Source: Artemisia argyi
Taxonomy: Eukaryota; Streptophyta; Magnoliopsida; Asterales; Asteraceae
Assembly: GCA_030686995.1 (NCBI GenBank)
Contig: CM060698.1
Location: 136,840,106-136,904,105 of the forward strand
Length of the DNA stretch: 64,000 nt
Direction: 5' to 3'
Numbering within the stretch: position 1 is the first letter of the stretch; the number at the start of each line of letters is the position of its first letter. The position numbers and the translations under genes were made by a program. Shown piece after piece: positions 44,870 to 55,304 of this stretch. Under the pieces are notes generated by a model. That model was given only the letters and a program-made list of their open reading frames with translations. It was not told where the DNA came from and did not search any database.

Positions 44870-46641
44870 CTTAGTAATTGTTTATACTTATATTTTACCA
44901 AAGTATAATTAATGTTTTGAATGTAACCTAGTTTGATCTTTATGTGAAATCAATATATGCACAACACACAATATTAGCAATATATGAATAGCTAGTAAGT
45001 AAACAAGTAAAGAGTAAGAGATGGAAAGATCAAACCGAGAGACAAATGATTTATAGTGGTTCGGCTACAAGGACACCTTCCTTGCCCTACTCCACTCCCC
45101 GAGCACCGAACTCGAGAGTTTTCTTCACTAAGTCAATAACCTCCCTTATGGCGGAGAAAACCGTACACACCAAAAGCTTACACCAATTAACGACACAAAG
45201 CAAGATGTCGAGTTCTAATCGTAGCTAGAACCAATCTCACACCAAATATCACACCACTTCTTCTTCACACCTTTGCACTACTTCAATACTACTTCACACC
45301 ACAAATATCTTCACACCTTCAAGGCACTAATGTCTTGACACCTTCAAGCCACCAATGTCTTCACACCTTTAAGCCACCAATGTCTTGACACCTTCAAGTC
45401 ACTAATGTCTTCACACCTTTAAGCCACTAATGTCTTGACACCTTCAAGTCACTAATGTCTTCACACCTTTAAGCTACTAAAGTCTTCACAACTTCAATCT
45501 ACTAATGTCTTCAAGTCTTCTTCACTAGGAACCCTCAATATCTTCACAACAAGTTCCTATTGCTACAATCTCCTATCACCAATACTATCTAACCCTTCTT
45601 CTCCACTCCAAGTTCCACTTTACAGTTACACCAATTCTAGATTCTTCAACCAAATCTAGCTAACTAATACATACACCTTATTCACCAATGAATGAAAGAT
45701 TTACAAGAAAATATAAACACGCAACTTAGATAGCAAGATGATACTAAGTTGTAATACTCCTAATAGAAGTATTCTTCTCTTTGCACTTTGAATGTTGAGG
45801 CTTGAATCACTTTGAAACAAAGATCAAAGTATATAAGATCAAAGGATTATTAGAGAAAGGAAATGGATGTTTAGATCTAAAAGTTTCTGGTGCAAAAAGG
45901 TGAGGAAAATGTGCAAAATGATCCAGTATTTAAAGGGCCAGATTTTACTGTTCGGGAGCGTGCCGGTCCCCTTAATTGTAGGCCGGTCCCCTTAATGATT
46001 AAGGGGGCCGCCTAGTAAAATTAAGGGGGCCGCCCTCCTGAACGTTTGAAAAGATTCTCTGGATAAAATTTGCCCTTTTTGGTTGGAAATTTGAAATCAT
46101 ATTTTTGTGGTTTAATAAAGCTTTACCAAAAATGATTTACAAATATATATAAAATATTAAAATCATTTTATAAAATGTTATATTTTAAGACAAGATTTCC
46201 TTTGATCTTATAATGCACTAATCACTTTGTTTATTCATACCTTAAGTGATTAAATGGTGAAAGTGAGTATTTACTACTAAGTGGCCGCTTGGTTGGGGGG
46301 TTAAGGGGTGGGCAAAGGGATTGAAATTAATTTCGGGCCCACTAAATAACTAAAGAGGTGCTTGGTTGGAGGTAGGCAAAGGTATTGATTACCCACTACG
46401 GGGTAATCATCCATTATAGAGTAAAACGGGGGGTAAGGTATTAATTACCCACCTCCTCATTTCTTTGCATTCCCTTACCCTTTCCCTTTCCCTTTACCTT
46501 TCCCTAATTTAAACCAAGCGGACCCTAAATACTTGTTTGCGTCATAACCTTTGGTTTGATGAGTTTACGTTTTGTGATTATCAAAACATAGAGATATCGA
46601 AAGATATGAATAACGTTTTTAGTCATTTATTTATATCAACA
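44611..46641 (-). repeat. B-prime middle LTR
   Basis: Complete LTR, TGTTGATATAAATAAATG to TTTTTCCACA on the minus strand. It has a primer site on its inner side and a polypurine tract (ATCAAAAAGGGGGAGAT, 46642 onward) on its outer side, so it serves as 5' LTR of one unit and 3' LTR of the other. Island 45961-46037; leader block 45055-45165; (AT)n 44834-44864. Confidence 0.9.
46281..46525. mobile_element. Tourist-like MITE in the B-prime middle LTR
   Basis: Same element, site and TAA duplication (46278-46280, 46526-46528) as 40248-40492, so it was duplicated with the LTR rather than inserted twice. Confidence 0.93.
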
Positions 46642-47128
46642 ATCTCCCCCTTTTTGATGATTACAAAACCTAAACTCATTAAATCCAAAAATTAATTTTT
46701 AGACAAGTATTTAGTGAGTTTATATTCATTTCTCCCCCTTTTTGTAGAATCAAAAAGGTTTAAGCCTATAAGGTAAAGGCTCCCCCTTGATGTATGCTCC
46801 CCCTCGTTTGAGGGCACCAAGGGTTCGAGATATGGAATTCTTGCAAGAAAAATATTAGAAGCACAAGCAAATACATATAGCATAATAATAACTAATAGTA
46901 AGCATGGCAAAGAAGAATTTTAAACACATATAAAAGCATTCATTAATTCAAGATGATTATGTCAACCACATAATCATTGTTACAAAAGCCATAATAATGG
47001 AATTCTAATACTAAGTAGAATATCCTATTGTGCCAACAAGGAGTGTCCCCAAACTTTCTTGAATCCCAAAATGGTTGAAAGGTTTTATTTGAAAATGAGA
47101 AACATAAGCATGTAAAATGCTTAGTGGT

Positions 47129-47959
47129 TTAGTGGAGATAAACTTTTGGTTGCATGGATGTTGGTGAGTTTGGAGATGTGGAACTTGTAGGTGGTGGATT
47201 TGAAGTTGGGTTTGTTGGTTGAGGATTTTGATGTTGTTCAAGTGATGGTGTTTGTTGAGATCTAGTAAGAAGATACTCAATCCAAGTAAAGTGCTCATTC
47301 AAAGCAATGGTTTGTTGTTGAAGGAAGATGCAACAAGGGCAATTGTTAACATGCTTCTCCATTTGGTTGATGTTATGTGGTGATGATGGTGAGCTTGATT
47401 GGGGTGGATCCAAATTGCGTTGCGCAAGATGTAATGCTAAAAGAGCACTAAGCTCATGAGCCTCTTTTAGCTCCTCAACGAACTTCAAGTGTTCGGAGGA
47501 AGGTGATGATGGTGGAACATGGTAGTTGTCTTGGGTGAAGGTTTGAACATGCAACATAGGAGTGGCATGTGAGGTTGTAGGATGTGGTGGTGGTACTCTT
47601 GGTGGTGGAGACATGGTTGAGCTTGGGTAGTCATGAAAACATGAAATGGGTGGAAGAGATTCTCCAAGAGTGAGTGGTGTTTTTGTTGAATGAGCAACAT
47701 GTGAGGTATTGATTGAGAGATTGGGATTGTTGTTTTGGGATTGAGCATGCTCATCATAAGAAGAAGCATGAATGAGGGAATGAGTGGGTGATAGATTGTG
47801 CGATGAATCATTATTGTGGGTTTGAGGTTTAGTAGTTGGTTGACTTGGAACAACATCACTTGAGTTTTGACAAGAGTCAAGTTTCCTTCTCCAAACGTGT
47901 TTGACGGAGATCCTTGCGGTTCTTGAAATTTTAGGTTTTTGGTTGTTGGGAGATGACAT
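47129..47959 (-). CDS. B-prime aORF2 (copy 2), 276 aa
   Basis: Practically identical to copy 1 at 41096-41926, with His to Arg-type difference only near the basic motif (SVKHVWRRK against SVKHIWRRK). Start chosen by the same TATA argument (CTATAAATAC near 47994-48003). Intact. Confidence 0.72.
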   Translation of the reverse strand: MSSPNNQKPKISRTARISVKHVWRRKLDSCQNSSDVVPSQPTTKPQTHNNDSSHNLSPTHSLIHASSYDEHAQSQNNNPNLSINTSHVAHSTKTPLTLGESLPPISCFHDYPSSTMSPPPRVPPPHPTTSHATPMLHVQTFTQDNYHVPPSSPSSEHLKFVEELKEAHELSALLALHLAQRNLDPPQSSSPSSPHNINQMEKHVNNCPCCIFLQQQTIALNEHFTWIEYLLTRSQQTPSLEQHQNPQPTNPTSNPPPTSSTSPNSPTSMQPKVYLH

Positions 47960-47993
47960 GTTTGGGTGTGATGGCATTTATGATGGGAAGAGG

Positions 47994-48217
47994 GTATTTA
48001 TAGTGTATGAGAAATGTGGTTTAGGAAGGTAAATTTTGAAGGATAGCATGGGACAAAATATGTTTGTGAATTTTGGGAAGTATAGGCTGAAGTGGGTCAA
48101 AAAGTGATAAAGAAAACAGTATCCTCGACCATCAGATGGCTGGTCCCCTTAATTAAGGGCCAGTCCCCTTAATCATTAAGGGGGCCGCCTTATATAATTA
48201 AGGGGGCCGCCCATCTG
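47994..48217 (-). promoter_or_regulatory. B-prime internal promoter for aORF2 (copy 2)
   Basis: Same island (48131-48217) and TATA order as 41961-42184, with a GGCC to GGCC/CTGG-type single change in one repeat (CCAGTCCCC in place of CCGGTCCCC). Confidence 0.5.
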
Positions 48218-49094
48218 GTGATTCCCAGAATGCCAGAAATGGGTTTTTGGCAGAAAATTTTCAAAAAGGTTGTGTTTTTGTTTTTGGATTCAAGTAAGTT
48301 CAACTCTTTGAGGCAATATAGGGCATACTATTCATGAATGTAGAGAATGATATAGAATTAATTAAAGTAGGCAATTAATTTCTAATAATCATGCTATCTA
48401 TTAATTTATCAATTAAGGTATGCAACAAAGGAGACAATAAGCCAAATAAGCTAAATGAGCAACTATATGAAGATGATAACATTTTAGTCTAGAGCAAACA
48501 TGTTGATGATAGTTGACAAGTAACAAATAGGTGGATATGATTATATGGTCTTCAAGACTTGTTACAAACAAGATCCATATGGGCATGTCATGATTCTCAT
48601 GAAATAATTTAATTAAATTGTAAATGTCATTTCCAATAGAAGTGTATGATACTTGAGAGAGTTGAATGTGTTTTAAGCAAAACGTTTTTAGTTTTATTCA
48701 ACAATGTTTTTGAAGTGACTTCAAGTATGCATTATACTAACATAAATTGAATTTTGTTTCTTAACGTGTAACAAAAAATATTTCAATCTTGTTCTTGAGC
48801 AAAATAGTGGTTATGAAAGAAATTTTAGTCAAATAAATTGTTAAAGAAAATATTTCATTCAAAAAAAAAGAGAAGTTTTGAACATGATGTTTTGATCATG
48901 ATAATCAAGAAGTTTCAAATGAGGGGTTTGATATGAAAACTTATCAAGCTCAGGAGAATCAATTAAGCCCATTGTCACACATAATCATCTTTAATGATAC
49001 CTAAAGATATTAACGTGAAATGATAGACATTTATGATCTAAATGCAATGGGACAGGAAGGAGCAAGGTAAATAGTTCATGAAAACAAGATAGAC

Positions 49095-49182
<88 letters not shown>

Positions 49183-49448
49183 AACATCATAATATCAAGT
49201 TGCAAGCAAATATCAATTATAATATATCTATTAATGCAACTAGTAAGATCATATAACATACGTGGAATAGTTCTACTATAGATCATAGAAGATTAAGAAA
49301 AATGATAATATACTAAACAACAATAAGGTTAATAAAGCTAATATCATGTATGCATATATTAGTGTTAATAATCTAAAAGCATGGCAACTTATCAGTTAAA
49401 TCGTATTGGCACACTAATTAACACATTCTAGAATATAATGTAACGTTG
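48218..49448 (-). other. B-prime non-coding internal region (copy 2)
   Basis: Near-identical to 42185-43435, with an (AT)n run at 49101-49179. It stops at GTTGACAA where the LTR fragment is joined. Confidence 0.65.
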
Positions 49449-49703
49449 ACAAATATATATAAAATATTAAAATCATTTTATAAAATGTTATGTCTTAAGA
49501 CAAGATTTCCTTTGATCTTATAATGCACTAATCACTTTGTTTATTCATACCTTAAGTGATTAAATGGTGAAAGTGAGTATTTACTACTAAATACTTGTTT
49601 GCGTCATAACCTTTGGTTTGATGAGTTTACGTTTTGTGATTATCAAAACATAGAGATATCGAAAGATATGAATAACGTTTTTAATCATTTATTTATATCA
49701 ACA
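49449..49703 (-). repeat. B-prime 5' LTR fragment
   Basis: The first roughly 255 bases of the LTR, from TGTTGATATAAATAAATG at 49703 inward. The rest of this LTR, its primer site and gag are deleted. It has no MITE, giving the empty site at 49588-49590. Confidence 0.88.
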
Positions 49704-50398
49704 GATTTGACTTGTTCTTTCTTGACTTTAACCGTTTCCAAATCTTTTCTTATAATTTCTTCATGGACCTTCAAGTTGCCAATAAGCTCATCTAGTGACA
49801 ATGTCATCAAATTCTTTGATTCTTCAATAGCCGTGACTTTAGCTCGCCATTTCGGATGCAATGCCCTAAGAAATTTCCTAACACAATTTTTACTAGAAAA
49901 TGTCTCATCAAGTGCTTTTAAACTTGTGATAGTGGTGTTAAATTTAGCAAAAGCATTATCAATTGATTCCTCTTCCGGAATCGTAAATTGTTCATATTGT
50001 TGTACAAGAAGATCTATTTTGTTATCTTTGACTTGACTATTACCTTGGTGAGTGATTAGTAAAGAATCCCAAATTTCTTTTGCAGTTTTACACATAAAAA
50101 TTCTTTCATATTCTTTGCGTGGTAACGCATTATAAATAACCATTTTAGCTTCATTATTTTTTGCTAGTTTCTTTTTCAAATCATCATTTTGTTCTTCAAA
50201 AGATACAATTTTATTCATTTTAGTTTCAACATTATATTGAATAGGAGGAAAATCACCAAAGGTAATAATATGCCAAAGATCAAGATCTTTTGATTTCACA
50301 TACGTTTCGAATCTATTTTTCCAATATAAAAATCCATCACTTTCAAATAGTGGTGGTCTTTGCATAGATTGCCCTTCTAAATATTTTTCAGATTCCAT
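49704..50398 (-). pseudogene. gag: B2 gag, 5' part
   Basis: Open from ATG 50398 ([20 protein letters not shown]) to the B-prime insertion. UBN2-type gag with [43 protein letters not shown]. It is interrupted within codons for KEQVKS, and the matching continuation VALKAKKEL is at 38543. Apart from the insertion this part is undamaged, unlike gag of A. Confidence 0.93.
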
Positions 50399-50451
50399 AG
50401 ATCGTTACAAGTTTTAAAATACAATATATTTTAAAAATCTTGCTAGACGTG

Positions 50452-50463
50452 GCTCTGATACCA
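50452..50463 (-). other. B2 primer-binding site
   Basis: Minus strand TGGTATCAGAGC, next to the 5' LTR end. Confidence 0.95.
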
Positions 50464-50465
50464 AT

Positions 50466-51761
50466 TGTGGAAAACTAGAAGGGGGGGTTGAATAGTTTTA
50501 CGTCTTTTTAATTAGTTGTAAAAATAGTTTTAGTGTTTTAAAACTTAGATTCGATAATATGTGATCTCAAGTCTTGCACAATATAAACAAGTATCAATAC
50601 GAAATATATAATAATGATAAGTAACAATAATAAGTAAGAGATGGAAAGATCGAACCGCGAGACAAGAGATTTATAGTGGTTCGGCTACAAGGACACCTTC
50701 CTTGCCCTACTCCACTCCCCGAGCACCTAATTCGAGAGTTTTCTTCACTATATCAACAAGCTCCCTTATGGCGGAGAAAACCTTACACACCAATTTACAC
50801 ACCAATATTCACACCAATCTACACACCAATTTACACACCAATCTACACACCAATAATCACACCACAACACCTTCACACCTAAGTCACACCTTCTACACAC
50901 CTTCTTCAAATCAATCTACTTCACACCAATAGATTTCCTAGCTTTTCTTCTTCACACCAAGCTATCAACTAATCACACAATCTATATCTAACACAACTAT
51001 CTACAAGCAAATATTCACAACAATCTTCACAAAGAGTATGTAAATAATCTTGATGTTACACCAACAACTTTGATGTGGAGATCACAACAAGTTGTAATAC
51101 TTCTTGTCTAGGAAGATAGAAGTATTCTTCTCTTGCACTTGAGAGGATGGAAATTGGATCACTTTGAAACAAAGAATATATATACACTTATGATCAAAGG
51201 ATGAGAGAATAGAGAATTAGATCTGGATCAGAAAGTTTAGAAGTGCAAAAGGTGAGCAAAATCTGAGGGATGAATCAGTATTTAAAGGGGGGGGGGGGGA
51301 AATACTGTTCTGGAGCGTGGCCGGTCCCCTTAATTGTAGGCCGGTCCCCTTAATGATTAAGGGGGCCGCCTAGTAACATTAAGGGGGCCGCCCTCCTGAA
51401 CGTTGGTTTTTCTTGTCTTTTAGTGGGGAATATTTTTCTGGATAGAATTTGCCATTTTTGGTTGGAAATTTGAAATCATATATTTATTATGAATTAAACA
51501 TATTCTTTTAATTCCAAAAGTAATTTTGTAAAAGATATAAGATGTTTAATACATTTTATAAAAATTCTAGTGATTAGAAAAATTTTCTTTGATCATGAAA
51601 TGTAATAAACCCTTTGTTTATTCATACCTTAAGTGATATGGAAGCAAAGACAAATATTAATCACTAAAAACTTGTTTACGTCATAAGTTTTAGATTAATG
51701 AGTTTATGCTTTGTAATTATCAAAACATAGAGACATTGTTAATAAGCTAACAATGTTTTAA
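50466..51761 (-). repeat. B2 5' LTR, truncated
   Basis: Matches 31778-33122 but lacks its first about 20 bases (TGTTGACATAAATAATGTCT) at the border with element D. It carries the island (51313-51395), a G run (about 51289-51299), the CACACCAAT minisatellite and the leader block (50671-50795). Confidence 0.9.
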
Positions 51762-52634
51762 AAAGATTACTAGCCACTCATAGCAAACATGCAAATAAAC
51801 TCAGAATATTTAACATTAGAATCCATGGTTTTAAGTCTTACAATGCTTTGGAATTGATAACAAATGACAAGGTATTGATAACCTAAGTGTTGGTGATGAT
51901 TTCTTGAGATTTTCGGACTCCAAATGTTGCTTCGTTGGTCCTCCAAAGTTCTTGGTTCTTTCTGCACGAATTTTCCTTCTTTGAGAGCTAGATGATGATA
52001 ATAATTGAGAGTAGTAATGAGAGTAATTGGTCTCTTCAATTGTGTCTTCAATTGTGCACTCTTGGGGTCCTTATAAGCTTGTCCAATACTCCTAGTAGTG
52101 AATAGGGACTTAAATGCTGGAACTTGGACAATAAGACACTAAGAAGGTAGAACAATGCGACAAAAGACCAAGATTCGTGCACAAAAGTTGGTATGCACAT
52201 GCAGAAATGTCCATCCGATCGGTTGCGGGTTGATACCGATCGGATGGATGTGGTCATTATGGCTATCCGATCGGTTAGACTCCAACTGATCGGATGGTAG
52301 ATTCTGGTTGCTTTGGACTTTTACTTTTCCTTGTGTAGTTCTTTATGCACTATCCAAACTTGATTAACTCTGAACTTGGAACTTTGAGATGACAAAACTT
52401 AGGTTTTCCATATGAAATGCTTTACAGATTGGACTTTTGAGCTTGAGAATCTTCGTGTAATCTCATATACTTCATTTTCTTCACTTTTTCTCCATTTTTC
52501 CTACATTTGGCTACATATGCTACAAAAACATACTTTGATACGATTTAGTGGCAAAAGCATATAAAAACAACCAAATAACATACACAAAAACACTAATAAC
52601 GCTTATAAAAACATGTTAACTTTGAGCGTTATCA
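51762..52634 (-). mobile_element. Element D: Ty3-type solo LTR, 5' (U3-R) portion
   Basis: On the minus strand it starts TGATAACGCTCAAAG at 52634, beside GGAGC (52635-52639). It carries ATCCGATCGG motif pairs (52204-52297), TATA-like GCTTATAAGG at about 52061-52070, then leader-like sequence ending AGTGGCTAGTAATC. The remainder is at 19412-19579. Removing D and one GGAGC restores the aORF1 frame. Confidence 0.75.
52204..52297 (-). promoter_or_regulatory. Element D U3 motif: ATCCGATCGG inverted pairs
   Basis: Two pairs: CCATCCGATCGGTT ... ACCGATCGGATGG and ATCCGATCGGTTAG ... AACTGATCGGATGG, within 94 bp, about 135 bases upstream of the TATA-like site. CCGATCGG is itself palindromic. Confidence 0.65.
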
Positions 52635-52639
52635 GGAGC

Positions 52640-53196
52640 TTAATGAGTTGAGACCACAATTCTTGAAATGGGAAGAGATCATTAGGGCCAATGTCATTAG
52701 TACCTTAGGAAATAGGGACCATATCAACACTTGTCTCTCCTACATGCTCTATAGTGTATCCACCCGCCAAACTTTCAACCTAGCTTACTACATTGCCAAA
52801 AGGATGACAAACATCTTGGTTCAAGGTACCACCACTCTTCCATACAGGATGCTTCTCACCCGTCTCTTTAGGTTTTGTGAACCCATTCCTCCAAGTCCTT
52901 GAGGTCGTCGCCTAGATTATCCTCTTATTCCACACACCTTTGTGCCGTTAAGTGATGAGAGAGTTTATAAAGCCAAAGGTAAATGTCCTTACCCTCCTAC
53001 CTCATCATCATCATCATCATCATCATCCATGTGTGAATATGATAATTTACCCAACTCTAGGCTCCCACCTCTTGAATACCTCTCACAACTTCCATCAATA
53101 CCAAATGAGTCGGAGGAGTTCAAGCAAACCAAAGGAATGTGGAAAAGCTTTGGAAGGTACATTGGGAAGATCTATAAGAAGGTTAACAAGAAATGA
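52640..53196 (+). pseudogene. Element A aORF1, 3' part
   Basis: In-frame continuation of 18856-19411. It contains LRPQFLKWEEIIRANVI, STLGNRDHINTCLSYMLY and FNLAYYIAKRM, typical of the plant retrotransposon ORF-1 family, then a Ser run (TSSSSSSSSSM) and a basic C-terminus (IYKKVNKK). One in-frame TGA at 52900 (likely CGA to TGA). Function unknown. Confidence 0.75.
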
Positions 53197-54179
53197 GAAA
53201 GTTGAAAGGGTGTTTGACACAAGGGTGCATTTGAAAATTTTGGTCGTTGAGACAATGTTATTTTGTGTTTTTAAGATCTTGTAGGATGATATTATGTCTG
53301 TGGATTATGTGTGAACTAACAATATTTGCAGGGGATAACTTTTTAATGCTATGTTATTTTCCATTTTTCGCTTAAAAAGTGAAAGTTAGGATTGCTCTCG
53401 TGATCTCTATCGGTAAGCATGTTTTTACCCGCATTTTTTGTATCTCCTACCTACAACTAATTAATTAATTGAGTTTTAAGAAAAATTTTGGAATTCGGAA
53501 AAGGCACGTAGCCATGCACACTGTTCTATCTCAAATCTGAGGGTCCACGGAAATAGCGGAACCTTCTTTTTGGTTCCGTCCGTTCAAATATTTGGTGCCA
53601 CCAAATTAATCCAGCGGAAAAGGCGAAACCAAAAATTTGGTTCCGGCCTTGTTATCGTTTGGTTCCTCCAGACATTCAACAAACTTTTAATCTTTGAATT
53701 TTTTGAATTTTTCTAGTAACCCTTAAGTTCCAAACTTGCTTCCTACATTATTTATCACTAATTCTAGAGCCCTCTTAGCACACTTTAAACAATAGGACCA
53801 TCATTCCCGCCAAATTTTCAAATTTGGCTAAACTAACCTAAGGAACCTTTATGTTACAAGGAAGGAACCTCTCCTTTAGTTCCTCCAAATCCGTGGAACA
53901 TTCTAACAAACTGTATCTTCCATGATCACGTAGCATTTACTACATAAGTTAGTCTTTCACTCCATCCAACTCCATTGGATTGACTTCCAATGATTTGACA
54001 AATTCTTGGAACTCTTCCAAATGATTAGGAACCTCCAAAGTGTATGGAACAACATCAAATCCAAACACTCCTTTCCATAACATGTTCTTTTTATAAATTG
54101 ACCAACATTCATACTTTCAATTTACACCATCACCATCACTTCTCTTAATCTTAAAATTCTAGCTAACCAAAGTCTTGAA
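53197..54179 (+). promoter_or_regulatory. Spacer with putative internal promoter for aORF2 (A)
   Basis: Contains the A-family motif at 53545-53670: GCGGAACCTTC / TTTGGTTCCGTCC, then GCGAAACCAAAAATTTGGTTCC. A TATA-like TTTATAAATTG follows at 54089-54100, about 80 bases before the aORF2 ATG. Order matches the LTR promoter; spacing is longer. Confidence 0.45.
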
Positions 54180-55304
54180 ATGACTAAATCCAACACCTCA
54201 TCCGAATCATCTAGACCTATTAGGAAAACCGCTAGGATTAGTGTAAAACCATGTTGCTTCAACAAAACCATCCAACTAAGCTCATCATCATCAAGTGATT
54301 CCCCACTCAACATTTCCTCACACATCAATGATACAAACTTCCTCAATCTTGCTACTCCAACACCATCTCCAAAACCTTGCAATGCCAACATAATCACCAC
54401 TCCTCCACCAACTAAAACACCAAATGATCCAACACCACCTTCGGCACCAACTCAACCATCAAAAACTCCATCACCTCAATCACCAAAATTGACACCTATG
54501 AAACTTTTCAAAACACCACCAACATCACCACATCCGTTTTTGAAAACCTTAGAAGACCTACCACCTAGATCATCAAATCCACCACCATTGCCACTTTTTG
54601 ACACCATTGCTTAAATGGAAACCCAACAACAACCAAGGTTTCAACCAAGTGAGCCATTAGATGATAAACCTCATCAACCATCTTTGGTAGAGCGTTTGGC
54701 TTACAAATATGCTAGACCCTCAATTTTTCCACAAGATCAAGTTCATCCACAACCATAACCATTGTTGTTCCACCCCATTTACACAGGCATCCATGGTCCT
54801 CTTTATGGAGAACCAAGCTTCCACCATCATGATCAACAACAAGAACCACCTCAAGAGTATTCACAACACTTTGATTCCCTATTTCCTTCTTATGAGGAAA
54901 TAGAAGCATCCTTATGGTCCAAGTCTCCAAACACTCATGAAGAACTAAACACTCGTTTGGACAACCTTTATGCTTTCAAGCATATGGTTTAATCTCATCT
55001 CAACCAAGCCATGGATTTCCAAGCGGTAATGTACTCATCTATTGTAAGAAATCAAAACACCTCTCAACCATCCACCTTTGCTCCCGCTACAACCAAAGCT
55101 CCATCAACCACCAATGATCCACCAACAATAAACCAAGTTCCACCACTACCATCTCCTCGCCATGGTTGCTCCATGTGCGAAAGAACCGCTCATCTTAGTG
55201 AGAGATGTAACATCTTGGTACATGAGCTTCAAGATGAAATGAGTTTTATCCTCAACCACATTTTGAAGCGTCTAAACGCCATCTCTCATCCACCTCAAGC
55301 TTAG
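54180..55304 (+). pseudogene. Element A aORF2, broken
   Basis: One frame of 374 codons with three in-frame stops (54612, 54757, 54990). The N-terminus SRPIRKTARISVKPC matches the basic motif of B-prime aORF2 (ISRTARISVKH). The middle is Pro/Ser/Thr-rich. The C-terminus has GCSMCERTAHLSERC and a helix-like DEMSFILNHILKRLN. It sits directly before the 3' untranslated region and polypurine tract, as in B elements. Confidence 0.7.

Larger units (their letters stand above)
38544..49703 (-). mobile_element. B-prime complex: tandem LTR-int-LTR-int-LTR, pol-less copia element
   Basis: Inserted in B2 gag. In minus-strand order: LTR fragment 49703-49449, internal 3' half 49450-46642, full LTR 46641-44611, primer site, gag 44543-43830, internal 43829-40609, LTR 40608-38544. 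The two internal 3' halves and the two full LTRs are almost identical. The join at 49450 links internal sequence to LTR sequence at a shared ACAA. The LTR end at 38544 lacks TTTTCCACA and its target duplication. No pol is present, so it was non-autonomous. Unequal recombination between two copies plus an internal deletion explains the structure. Confidence 0.85.
31778..51761 (-). mobile_element. Element B2: pol-bearing copia (SIRE/Maximus-type) element
   Basis: Minus-strand element. 5' LTR 50466-51761 (its first roughly 20 bases are missing), primer site TGGTATCAGAGC, gag, pol, aORF2, polypurine tract and 3' LTR 31778-33122. Gag is split by the B-prime complex (38544-49703). Without that insert B2 is about 8.8 kb. 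It lacks aORF1. A target duplication cannot be read because the 5' end is lost. Confidence 0.88.

Noticed and set aside
18856..53196. aORF1 as a retroviral-type envelope gene
   Set aside because: No signal peptide, membrane anchor or glycosylation-rich ectodomain is visible; it looks like the plant ORF-1/Athila accessory family.
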